Positions 36,801-49,900 of a stretch of 64,000 bases of DNA are shown here, piece after piece (the first letter of the stretch is position 1; the number at the start of each line of letters is the position of its first letter). The stretch is taken from NCBI GenBank assembly GCA_902729315.2, contig LR746269.1, positions 7,972,231-8,036,230 on the forward strand, read 5' to 3'. The translations under genes were made by a program, and so were the position numbers. Source of the stretch: Spirodela intermedia (Eukaryota > Streptophyta > Magnoliopsida > Alismatales > Araceae). Under the pieces are notes generated by a model. The model ran no database searches. It saw nothing but the letters and a program-made list of their open reading frames with translations, and was not told the origin of the DNA.

Positions 36801-37727
36801 AAATGCAACAAATATAAAAATACAACTAGAATATTAAAACTTTATAAACTTAAGAACATTATGTGAGAACATATTCTCTTTCACATGCCTTCAAACATAA
36901 TGACCTTCCAATAGGTGCCTCTTCCTAAGATCATTTGATGAGTTGTCTTGAATGCAAGGACAACCTTTCTCCCTAGGTCATTACATCATCTTTTCCTTTT
37001 ATTTTTATTTATATTCTCATATCGTATTAAATGTGCATGAAATTAAAACTCTACTAGAACCTTGCAGCCCATTAGCACAATTCAAAATCTATTAGAAGCT
37101 ATCTAGCATATTGTGGTTCTAGAATAAATATTGTGCTCACTTATGATACATTAAATTGAAGAGACCCTCATCTTGATTTACCTAAAGATGTGAAGAATGA
37201 TCATTTCTCTAAACACAAGGGATTTGGGGATGTAAGTTTCTAGACACGATAATCATATTCTCACAAGGGGGGGGAGAATGAAGAGTTAATGTGAGTTACT
37301 TGGCTACACCCTACTCTGATTCTTTATCTAGTGTTACTTGAAGCTTTCACTTATTTAGTAATTTTTTCATACATTAAATCATGTTTTATCCTTTTTTAGG
37401 AAAAAAAGTTGAACTTTTAGCTTCATTTAACATCTTATAAGTACCCTTGTGAAGCTAACTTTTCAATAATAAGATGTAATATATTGAGGTAAGACCCTTC
37501 TCAAACACTTTAGAAGGTCATCAAGAGGGGCTTTCATGGCTGTGTTCATTAGTCATGTTGATCTCATCCATCTTCATTGAGTTTCCTGACTTGGTGAGAG
37601 GTGCAATACAGCACTTTTTGGTACAGTTTTTATAATGTTATATGTGGTTTTAAATCAGTGGGATACATATTGTCAAAAAGTCCTTCCTAATTTTCATATT
37701 GTTATTTAACTCCTCACTAGTCATACT
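33867..37727. other. AT-rich intergenic DNA between divergent genes
   Basis: Separates the minus-strand gene from MUS81. A TATA-like GATATAGAT on the minus strand near 33945-33955, about 85 bases before the minus-strand ATG, is a weak promoter candidate. Short frames (for example 67 codons at 34834 and 84 codons at 35428) show no known similarity. The 106-bp tandem repeat lies inside. No gene is called. Confidence 0.45.
35089..35406. repeat. Minisatellite, 3 x 106 bp
   Basis: Three head-to-tail copies begin at 35089, 35195 and 35301, each opening AAAATARGAACTAAGAGAGG and ending AACATTTAACAAGT. Copies 1 and 2 differ at few positions; copy 3 has a few more. No coding potential is evident. It may be an isolated local expansion or a satellite seed. 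Confidence 0.95.
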
Positions 37728-37735
37728 TATAAAAG
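37728..37735 (+). promoter_or_regulatory. TATA box candidate of MUS81
   Basis: TATAAAAG, a strong plant TATA match, about 250 bases before the MUS81 ATG at 37986, where the sequence changes from AT-rich to GC-richer leader. Confidence 0.5.
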
Positions 37736-37985
37736 AGTATTTCTTTATTTTTTACCCATTCGGAAGACGAAAACGGGGTGGGCTTCTTCTTCGTCCCGGT
37801 TTGAAAATTTGAATCTCCTGCGAGAAGCGGGGGAGCTGCTCGGGGTACCTCTCGAGGGCTCGCACTCACAGGCCGGGGAGAATCCCCCTCCCTCGGTGCT
37901 GGTCTACAGAGTTCATGTCGCAGGAAAGTCAGTGCTGATCTCTCCATCTCGGCGGGACGTATCTGTCTTCGGTCTTCTTCGGAAG

Positions 37986-40900
37986 ATGGAGAACCAATTG
38001 CCCATTCGCTGCAGCGAAAATGAGGCGGTGGGTCTATACCTATGGACGAGGAGGAAGGAGATGGCGGAGCATCCCACCGCAATATCGGAGAAACTCGATA
38101 CAACGCTTGCAGTTGCCTACCGTAACATCTGTGAGGCCAAGACCCCGATCAAGACTCTCAAGGACCTCTCCCGGATCAAGTAATGGTGTTGGGACATGGA
38201 ATCGTTCCTCACTTTCGTCCTTTTTTTAAAAATATTTTTCCCTATGTTCGCGTCTGGAAATAGGTATACCTTCCGTGCACTTTTTGTTATCAGGGGTGTT
38301 GGAAAATGGATCCTTCGTCTCATGAAAGGGGCTTTCCAAGATGATCAAGAGGTGCCGCAGTTTCAAAAGGCTGCCGAAAATGGTAAATTGTTTTATTTTG
38401 CTTTTGGTTTCGAAGCGTGTTACTTCCCAGCTCCTTTTTTTTAAAAAAATTTAAGCCACAGGATCTAAGAGTCAAAATGGAATTCTGTCATGTAATCAAC
38501 ACGTCCGGTTTAAATTATTTCCTCTATGCAATTTTTTGGTAGGAAAGAAACATGGAGCGCCCAAGCGATATTTACCCCAAAAGAATTCTGTCGCATATGC
38601 TTTATTGATAACCCTCTACAGGTAAATTGACGCTTTAGTGTTATAATTCCTATCCTGTTTGTGTATGCATATTATTTTCAGTTTAAATTGGTATTCCTTT
38701 TCAGGGGCATCACTAAGGGTAATGAATTCATGAGGAAACAAGAGCTCATTGATGAGGCGGAAGCAAGTGGTCTTTCACGAACTTCAATAGGGTGAACAAT
38801 CGAGTTTTTTATAATTATAGTTACTATCATGGCCTTTTTGCACGGATAATTCTTTTGGGGATGGAGCCCTGGCTTAAATAGCAGTTCAACTCTGACCAGG
38901 CGAGATAATGGAAAAGGGAAACACAGGCAGTATGGAAGTTCTGCAAAGGAATGGTACACAGGCTGGAGCTGCATGAAGACACTGGTAAACCGAGGTTTAG
39001 TTGTGAAGTCTAGCTGCCCAGCTAAGTATTTCCTCATCTCCTTGCCATTTTAGACATGCATGACATTGTATATGAATGAGCCATCACACCATTAATTCTG
39101 GTCGTTGTTACTTGTGGGAATTTGTTGCTATTTACTTGTTTATCAAACATTAAAAGAAAGCGAAATGCCAAGGCCGTGATCCTTTTATTGTAAGGAAATG
39201 ACAGCATGGGGAATTATTGTGAAGGATGAGAGAATGCGTCTGAGTGTCAAGGGAGCCATACTATATTCTGATGCGGAAAATAGGAAACTAAATAGTTGTT
39301 ACCTGACTTAGATAGGTGCGAATAATATGTTCCATAAATACGTGAAAGGATTTCAGACAAGCCAACTCGGAGTATTTGACTCACTAATGTTCTCTGAAAG
39401 GCCGCAACTTGCCAACAAATGGCTCTACAACACTCACTCAATGTCATGTTTCTAGCTGTAATCATCTTTATGGACCTCTGGCCTTTTTTGTATTCAAGGC
39501 AATGGGCGCAACCACATTTCTTCATTCAATTTGTTTGAGATAATAACATTCCTCATTTCTTTTAAATATTAGTCATCGTAAATAATGACTAGTCTTAATC
39601 ATCTCTAATCATCATAGTGTTACTTCACCCATTATTATCAATAGCACATGATGCGACCATAATATGAAATTAAAGCATGAAACGTGAAACGTGATGTATA
39701 CAATCATAAATCATCTTATGTTTTCATGCTAAACGCCGTGCATCATATTTTCAAAACACAATGGTGCTTAGGGAGACAATAATGTTAATATTACATTTAG
39801 ACGTATTTAATTATGGCAAAGGGGGACCAGGAAAAGCCTCGCTGTTCTTACTAAATTGAAACTTCACTGGATGACTAGTTTACACAGTAGTTTGGGGTTA
39901 ATGGTGTTGGTGAGGAAACATTCCTTGAGGATATTGCGGAAATCTAATAGTGAGAAAAGCGTATCCCACAATTTTTGTAATTTACTGTGCGGAAGTAACA
40001 TCTAAGTGCTGTTTCATACAATTTTAGATCTGTGCATCTGCATTCGAATGTGAAACCTTTTATTGTCTAATTGTTACCAATATTTGAAATTTATGACTCG
40101 ATTGGAAGCAAATGTTTTTCGTCCCACATGCATACATAAGTAGTCATCCAATGCTCCTCCACAACTCATATACAGTGTTGTCATCCATTTCCATCTTGCT
40201 GATGAAACCACAGTGGATTGTCACCTACATTTGACTAGCTTAATTGGAGCATTTCTTGTCTTTATCATTGTCAAATTATTCAGCATAGATCAAAACCAAG
40301 TCAAAGAAAGATCAAGATTATATAGGGCTATCATTCATTGATCAAAGAACACCTGTAAGGACTAAGGATTACATTACACATTGTAATTTTAGTCTGTTTT
40401 CCTGCTTCCCATGTGCTTTTTCTGTTCCATTTTTACTCTTTCTTACCCCTTGAAATGGACTACTGAGCGCTTTTTGTCTTGCAGATATATGTTAACTGAA
40501 GAAGGGAAAGAGGCTGCTTGTGAATGTCTCTTGAGGTCTGGCCTAATTTCTCCGGATGATGTTTTGGGACCTGTGAATGTGACAGAATGTTCTGGTCACG
40601 CATGTGGAACATCAGAATTGGGGCTTTCTTCATCTGTTTCTTTCAATAATGTTACGACATTTCCATCTAATGATACATGTTGCGACAGAGAACTATCTAA
40701 TATTCAGAAGGACATCAGCACCACGGTATTCATTTTTTTATGCTTTCTGTGTATTTTTTTTCCTCTTTCATGAATGGAGACAACATTCTTAGTAAGGTAA
40801 CTTTTATCTGTTTGACCGTGTATGTATGCACACACCCATTTTTGGGGCATACACAAGGAACCCCCTGAAATATAGCCTTATTTTTTCTTCTCTGATTGTA

Positions 40901-43900
40901 ATGGTTTCTTATTTAAGCATCAGTATATTTCTTGTGTTAATCTGCTTTCTATCCATTGTGCATCATTATTTCTTGTTATTTCTTCCTCTGCGTGCAACTA
41001 ATATTAATGGATTTATGCCTTGTTGATGATTACATATCTTGAGAAAGATTCTTATTTAATTTTTTTAATTCAGGATGATAGTATGGCGGATTATTTCCGT
41101 TTTAAAAAGAACACTTTTTGATTTTAAGAATCAGAGCTCCTTGAACTTGTCTGTGGCTCAGTTATCATTGCTGTGGAATCAACTCCATAACGAATAGCAG
41201 GTTTCGACTTGCTTTTAGCTATTTATATTATTCGTCTAAAAAATAAGTGAAACAGCCTTTTTGTTGTGTGAAAGCCATATTCATTGCCACTATTGAAATC
41301 TCTCAGTCATATGAGTTGGTGAGGAAAAAATGTGCTTGCCTGTGTGATATGGCACTCAATCTACAACTGCCTCAAATCAGAAATCTCTAGCCAAACTCTA
41401 ATGTAACTCTAGCATCTTGATTATTGAAACAACTGTTTCACCGTCTTCTGAGTTGTTTACTAGACGCTTGTGTTAATTCGACTTATTTTATATATACAGT
41501 GATTGGAAATATTTTGTGAACACTAACGGAGCTACTAAGGGCATTTTATCCTGCACATCCTCACAACTTACTCTTAGCTATTGAAAGTATAATGACCGGT
41601 ATAAATTATTATGGCTCAATAAGGGTGTTTGCATACCTTAAATACAAATATAGCATTCTCCCAGCAGTAATATAATAAGCTTCTCCTCCTTTTAATGTGC
41701 TGCTTGTGACCATTTTATTTCTTGTCATTCCATTAGCAAGACCTTGCCAAATTCTTGCTACATCTTTATACATATATATTTACACATATTCTCTGTTACT
41801 GAACAACTCTACTGGAGTAACCTTGCGTCGTGTGGTTATATTTTATTTTTCTTTGACTAAAAGGCATCATTCTGTCTGTCAAGAAGCCAAGAAATGAAAA
41901 ATTAATGGACCGAACTCTTCTGACGTATACAATTAAGAACGCCATTGATTTTGCATCTACTTAATAGATACACAGTTTAATGACGACAGAGTACTGATTT
42001 ATTGTCTCCTTGGAATGATCCGTGACGCAATGTGTTGTCAGTTTCTTTTGAAAAGTTCTTCATAGATCTATTGATTGTTTTAGGTCAATGGGCACTCAAT
42101 GATAGGAGATTATCAGGAAATTATTATTCCTTAGAAACATCCCATGGGTTCTCATGTGGCCATAGGCAAGGTGCTTATTTAGTTCATCCACTCTATAAGT
42201 AGCCTATTGACTTCCTATTGGAAGAATATTTGTTCTCTAAGAATTCCCTAAATTTCTAAGATAAAAATTTCATCCACAATGCTTTTGCAGACTCAGGAAA
42301 ATGATCATTTTGATACTTCTGATTCTTGTTCCACTGAAAATGAAGAGCAGTCTGTGTCAATGACTTCAGGTACCGGTTACTTATCTATAAATGCCTAATA
42401 AATGTATTTCACAAAATCTTCATTAATGATCTTTCATATCAAATTTTCTCATAAAATGATTCTTTAAAGATATGCCATATTGCTTTGTAGCAAAGTAAGC
42501 TGCATTCTGACTGTTCATTACCTTGTGTAGACTTCGCATATCCAGATGCATTACAGAGGCCTTTCACCCTGCAGGCTTGCTCCAAGTTTGTATGTAACTT
42601 TGTGATGTAAAACTAAATGAGCTGTTTATGTTGGATAATTTTAGAAGCATTAAACCTTCAGTTAAAAGAGATGTGTGTACTTAGTCTTTACCATTGTGTT
42701 CTCAGGATCATCCTCTCTCTGCATCAGGCAAGTCTACGGGGATAGATTATAGAGCAAATGGCTTGGCAATGCCCCCTTGTACAGGAGGGGAAATGTTTGA
42801 GGAAGTATATGATGTGATTTTGTTATTGGATGACCGGGAGAATTTTGGGTTAGTACAACAAAAGCTGTAGTTTTGCCTCTTTTTTCATTTGTGTTTGTGT
42901 TTCAGTTGCTTATGCTTATATATAAGATTTAACTTGAGTGCTATTTTTTAAGGTGCCTTGCATATGCTTTCTAATAGTCTTTCTTTACCTGTGAAAAATT
43001 CCTATGTTCTAAAGTGATAGTCCTGAGATTTTTTGGATTGAGTTTTCCTGTTTGACTCACTGTACTTGCTGTCCCCCGTTAACCATTGTTAACTTGGGTC
43101 GGTAACACTCGCAATGGGAAAAAAAAAAGAAGAAAAACGCTAGAATGAGAATACCTGTTCCCCTGACCAGCATCTTTGCCCATTCAATAATGCATATTGT
43201 GACTGCATGAACCATAAAAAATATTTCTAGATGGTACTTTGTGGAGGACAGGTATTCTTCATCATTGCCATGTCACCAAGGACACCCTTGATCTGATTTG
43301 GAACTCTTGGGAATTCACTCACTTGCGTGCGTTCTTTGTAGAACACTCTGGGAGATCCCTTTTAATACCCCTTCACTTTAGTCAATGCACCCATGCGATA
43401 GTGTGACAATAAAGCCTCTTTCCAACAATACTTCTTGGGAGTTGGTCTGGTACCCATAACTAAGAACCTCAGAGATTGATATCTGTGATTAGGCTACGAG
43501 TTTGTGAAGATTTTGTTTGGAGATCTCAAATCACTTTGCGAATCCCATTACTAGCTTCACTACCTTCATACATCCATGGTGAATGCTCAATACTCTGTTC
43601 CCTCTTCAGTAGAGTATTGAGTTCGGTAGATTGGGTAAGATTCATCTGTACCCGTCTCAGTGACGAGAAAACGGTTTGTCTGAGTTCGATTCTATCAACC
43701 CATACATAATCTAGTATTTTTCTTGTTTGAAAGTTAACCTTATAAAAGATAATTTATTTCTGTGTGGGTTATTCTTCCTTATCCATGGTAATATTATGAG
43801 TAAATTCCTATAGCACTTTACATTTTGAACTTTAGGATATGAGTAAATAAGTTGCCATATGTGTTGTCCTTATGTGGCAATCCACCCTAGTTTAAATAAG

Positions 43901-46900
43901 TCTGTAGTCCAGGCCAAATGTAGGCTATCACGTGGATGATGACTGGTATTGATGTCGAATCTATTTAAAGAAAACAGCCATAATATTCTGCACTTGGGGT
44001 TTTCTAGGTAACTACATTTAACTTCTCAACCTTAGATTTCACAGTTATCAAATCTTTGGCGGAATATATTGATTGATGTGTTTTCTTATCTTCTATAGGT
44101 CACGATTTGGTAAAGTTGTGGATGGTATACGCTTACAATTCAAAATTCAAGTAGAGGTAAGTGTTCAGGAATTTTTTAATGCAAATGTTTTCCCTAAGAC
44201 GAGTCTATTCGAGTCCTTTTTTATCATTCTCTTTGCCATTTAACAATAAGATGACTTCTTAGGAGTTTTATCTATATGAGGATTTAGATTAATCTTTTAA
44301 GATAACACATATCCATCATTTGTTGCCTAATCTTAGAAAATGGTCTAAATCTGCCTGAACTACTTTAGGAAAAATCTTTGTACTTGCATTGAGGCGTTAA
44401 GCAGGATCTACTATTCATCTAACCATTGTTTGTTTATTTTTCAACTTTATGAAAAATTATGTTGCATTGCCAAATTGAAAATGTTGACTACCTTTTCTTG
44501 TTTTCCTTCATTGTCACTTCGTTTCCGAATTAATGACCCCAAAGCATCCAAAAGAGGAAACTGCCAAATAAGACTCCTCAAAAAATGAAATTATGACACC
44601 AAACAGAACATATTGAACAGTTCTTTCGTTTGTTCCATATTTAAGTGGGACAAGATTGACAAGATGAGAGTGGATGAAGAGAAATGGGATAGCTGACTTG
44701 ACTGTAATTCTCTGCTCCCAATGTGTGATCTCAGAACCTCTTTATAGACTGTATACATAAAAGGGAAAGTAAAATCGTACAAAACGAGGCAACAACGTTA
44801 CCTAGGTATACCCTAAATAATAAGATAACTATGACTAAACAATTCCTATTAAAATATAAAATTAAAGCTTTATCAATATTTCATGCGTCAGGAATGTAAT
44901 GACTGTTGACTTCAATGTGTTTTGTGTGCTAATGATGCGCAATGTTTTTAGCAATTCAAAAAGCATTTCATTATTTCAGAATGTACGAAAGTTGGGGCTG
45001 TGGGAGGAAGGTCTGATACATTAACATTTATAGTCAAAAATAGAGAGGACGCATAGGGGAAGAGCAATCCATGATAAGAAGAGGCTTTAAAGTGGTAACT
45101 AATCCCATGAATGGTAGCACAATATAAATGACGAAGATTATTAATGAGCAGGCTCTCTACATTGATATCATGAGAGACATCACGGTTGGGTAAAATTGAT
45201 ATAAATGATGCCTCCAACATGTTGGATCATCTGGAGGAGCGCTATGCTCAATTCTTAGTCTAGGAGTAGCATCTATGTCTCAGCCTTAAGACTCTTCCCC
45301 AAACAAGTAACATAAATCAAACTTTTGAGTATTTTTACTCATTAGATAGATTCTGCAAATAATCTATGCTTCAAAAACCAAAAAATAACTAAAAAAATAG
45401 ATTCATATATTTGGATTGACTGTTGAGGAATGCTCTTTACTTGCTCTAAAACAATGGAATCATTCATGGTTATTATAATATTATGAACATATACAATAAG
45501 AAGGGCGATATCATGATAGGAGTGTTCACCAAAGTTAGATGAATCATGTTAACTCTATCCAAGTTCAGCATGTAAAATTTCGGTCCTCAGTTAAATGAAC
45601 GGGCTTCAGATGCATGTCACATTCTAGAAATAGCTTCATAAAACATGTATACATTTAAATGAAAGGGCTTCTGCAACCTTTTTTATAGATCTTTTCCTAA
45701 GATTTTTTTTAAACTTAAATAACATTGGAGACAAATCTAACCCTCAGCTTAGGGTATCACTAAAAAGGTTTGTGTATTGTTGCTCTCTTTTCTTACTCAT
45801 TCTTCTTCTCGAAGATTTTCTTCATAAATTCTGTACCAGGACGAATGGTTTCCTTTACTACTACTTTGTGTCATGAGCATTTGCTGTTTTTTGCAACTAT
45901 TTGATATTTATTTATTTATATTATCATATTCTTATTTTTATTTATTATTATGTATTTGATCTGATAACTTTATGACCATTTTAGATATTGATTTTTGTTT
46001 TCATATCATGAAATTTAAAAATGATGATAAAATTTGAGTGTTTATGCTGTTTTTATTACTTGTAAATATTTGAAAAGTTGAAGTCTGCTTGGTCATGAGA
46101 TGAAACCCAGTTGCTTTTTTGTTTTGAGTGTGGATATGTATTTTCTGATGGGTCGATTCCCTACTTGGATGTGTGATGAAACTCAATTGGTGGTTTGACA
46201 AGTTAGAAACTTGGCTTTGAGATGATAACATGTTGGTCAGCACCTGGTTAAATATAGAGTGAAGTCTATTTCGGCTGTTCAAGCAGAAATCATTGATGGA
46301 CATTGAGTGAAACTCATAGTGGTTTAGTGAGATAGAGTCCGCTTGGTTATAAGAGAACATCTATCTTTGATAGGATTGATTCATGTTTTGCGAGGGATTA
46401 ATTATAGCCCATTTAGAATAGCAAGCTATCATTTAGTCATCCCATTAAAAGAATAGCAACCTATCATTGAAACAGCTCACAGAGGATGTACTTATTTAGT
46501 TTTGACCAATCTGACCCTAAAACACACCAATAGGTGGATCAGCCCGCTTGCCGGTAATGAACCTTAGCTGCTTAAAATAATCCACTAAGTGGTAGATTCA
46601 CCCATTAAGGTTATTCTTTACTGTTTAGTCATAGTTCCTGCTTATTCCTTTCTTGTAGTCATTAAACATATTGATACGACAGTTCGTTGGTTTAAAGAAG
46701 CCCCCTTCAAGAAGCACAAGCCCATCGAAACTAAGTGAGTCGTTTCAATAATAGGTTGCCAATGTAAATGGATAGATTCACACACTAATGTCATTCTTGA
46801 CTGTTTTTGCCTTTTTTAGATCCAATTCTCGTTATATTTCTTCTTCATTCTCCTCTTCAGGTCATTCCCCTTACGATTGTAGTGACAAGGGTGGGTTTTA

Positions 46901-49900
46901 TTACCTTCCAATGGCCAGAGTTGTCCCTTTGTCATTTCTTGTTGTACTAATGTTTTTGGCCAACTTCCGACCGTTTTATATTTTGTCCAACTTCTAGTAT
47001 TGCCAGGTGGTGCCATTTCAACCCTATCCTCGCTGTATGGTGGTTTTTCTGTCCTTTGACAACATTTACTTAGCCCTCTTCACAAAGACGAAAGACTCCT
47101 CCAAGGGTGAGAGGCATAAGAAAGTTTGAAATGACACCTTTCTCTTTGGTCTCCGGTACTTCACTATTTTTGAATTCTTTCTACAGAAAAATATCACCCA
47201 GGTGCTTGTGATATTTGCTACTTACTTTGCATTATGTTTAAGCACATGAAAACTGAGTAAAATTTAAGTGCCAATAAAAGAAAATAGGATATTCCTCCCT
47301 TTCAAACCTGTCATAGCATTATGGTAAAAGGAGTCAATTGGGCCTCCCTTTTTTTCAGCGATGTGGGCTTTCTTACACTTTCTTTCAGGTTCGGCGTTTG
47401 CCTATTGGTGATGGAATCTGGATAGCCAGGCATAAACAATTTGGCAGTGAGTATGTGCTCGATTTTATTGTCGAAAGGAAGAGAATTGATGATTTGTGCA
47501 GTTCAATCAGTGACAACCGTTACAAAGATCAGAAGCTGAGGTTATTGGTAGTTGTTCTTCCTTGTAGAATGGATGATTTAATTTTGGCCACTGATATGGT
47601 TACGCTTATCTTGATATTTGTCCAGTTTTGGAGATGAGCTCTATTACACTGTGTATCAAAGTTCAATGTTCAGTGCCTGAGTTGCTGTTTTATGGGCGTG
47701 CATCACTTGCTTGTTAGTTTTTCCCTTGTAAAACTTTTACTGTATGTGTGCACTTTTGCAAAATATTTTCTTGTTACGCTATAGTAGGAAATATTGCGGC
47801 TTTCTGGTCTTCTTGGTCCATGGAGTTCAAGAGCATTCCAGAATATCGTACCTTTACAACTGCAGTGACTTCCACTCGTCCAAGGAAGTTGTTGATAATT
47901 TATTTATGCTAGTATAAGCATTGTTTGAACTTTTCAGGCACAAAAATAGTTGGAAGACTATATTAATGAATATGATAGACTGAAATACCTGTGTCCAGAT
48001 ATAAAATCGTCCTCGCTACTGGACGCATATTGATGTGGTCGTTTTTTAGGGCGGGAGTCTGACAAATGAATAGATGTAATGCAGCAAAAAACAAAGACCA
48101 GATTTACTGGAGTAATTGTCCCACAGTAGTGCGTAAGGTACCAAAAAAGGCAGCCTTTAGGACCAGGGGATGACAGATCGTGATGTCTGTCTGTACATGA
48201 CTGAGTAGTATTATTTGCATGTGTACATCAAATTGACAAGAAAAAGGGGGTACAAATACTGCAGCATGCTGGAAGTGGCATGAGTTTTCAAATCGCCATA
48301 TGTCTACTGCTTGTCTCTGGCACATATGACCCTTGTTTTTGATAAGCCAGAAAATTCTAGTCTTCTGTCAAAGTATGAAATATGAACTATCATTTTATTT
48401 TCAAAACAGATCTTCTAAGTGCGTCTGTTCACCTCATGCAGCTTTGTATGGACACTTGGTTAACATCTTCTTTCAAGTTACATTTGATGCGTCATTTTTC
48501 GCTTTTTAGTAGGCAAACTAGTGCCAGATGTTGCACAATGTTGTAGCGAAAAGTTTTATATAAATATTTCACATGCAAACGGTCTCTGGAGCACTTGTGC
48601 TGTCCCCTCAAATGGCACATATGTATGGGCAGTGCTAAAAAAATCGAAAAGTATAATTTTATACATTTCGTAGTATCCTTCATTCGTGTGGCAATGAATT
48701 ACGACAGTGACATCTTGTCTTGCTTTCGGGGATGTTTTTTGTATTTTTTTCTATTGAAGACATTTTTATGGTACCATTGCCTTGATAGTAATCAGTTGTG
48801 ACGTAAATGGATTTGAAGCATCTATCAGTGGCAAGTGCATGCTTTCCCTCAATATCTTTAGGAATTTAAACTAAAGGGGTGCTTATCTGTTAGGTGAATT
48901 TTGATTGTCTTGTTAACGTTTTTAATGCAGTTAACATTTGAAAAATAGCCTGTGATATTATACACATGAATGTGCTTTAACTAATTGTAAAAGTAAATTT
49001 ATATCTCAAATTTATGTTTTCGTTGCCAAATAGTTTCTTTTTTACTTTTTTTTTGTAGAAATGTGGGCTCCAGAAACTGATATACCTGATTGAAGGTGAT
49101 CCAAACTCATCTGAAGCTGCTGATAGGATTAAAACTGCGTAAGATTTCTATTTTTAAATACTTATAATCTAATTTCTATCGTTACACAAATGTTGTTGTT
49201 AGCTGTCCGTCGTCGTCATCTCATAATGCATTTCCTTATGACTTCGGTTTTATCTAAGATTATTTAACATTTCAGTTGTCCGTTTTTAGCTCTAGATTGC
49301 TGTTACCTCATAATTTTTATGTTCTTGAGGATGCCCACGACTCTTCTCAAAATAGAAGGGAAATACTGTGGTTACAATTCGTAGGTTCCTTACCCATTTA
49401 CATACAGAAATTAGAGTGGGTGTTACACCATAATTGCTAATAGGGCCAGCCTATTGGACCCATATTCCACATGATTCACTCTGATAACAGGCCTATTACA
49501 TCCGTATCATAATAGACTCTCAGATAACATGAAACACAGAAAAGCATATGTTATTCAAGCCAGTTCACTAATGTAAGTTTGGTATAAAATTTGAAAATGA
49601 CGAGGCAGCAGCCTCAGAATAAAGGCTATTAGAATCAAATTGGTACTGTGCTCGTTCCTTATAACTTTTTATAAAAGGGCATGCTGTACATCTATACATC
49701 ATTATGCGTTCTGCTATCAAGAATCCTTTGTTGCCTTTGTGCTTCTGGAGATGATCATGGACTGGTGCAACAATAGCCATGTCAGAAACTTATGTCACAA
49801 CTTAATGAATTTACCAATGTTTACTTCTTATAGTGTTACATGTTTCCTAAATGACTTTAGTATGTTACCGTTGTAATTTTTACACTGTATATGTGAGCAT

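Noticed and set aside
37809..37985. In-frame upstream extension of MUS81
   Set aside because: It opens with TTG, and its residues do not resemble MUS81, whose usual N-terminus matches MENQ at 37986.
44948..46360. Minus-strand frames of 90 and 119 codons in MUS81 intron 10
   Set aside because: They show no similarity to retroelement or other proteins that I can recognise; composition is that of AT-rich intron DNA.
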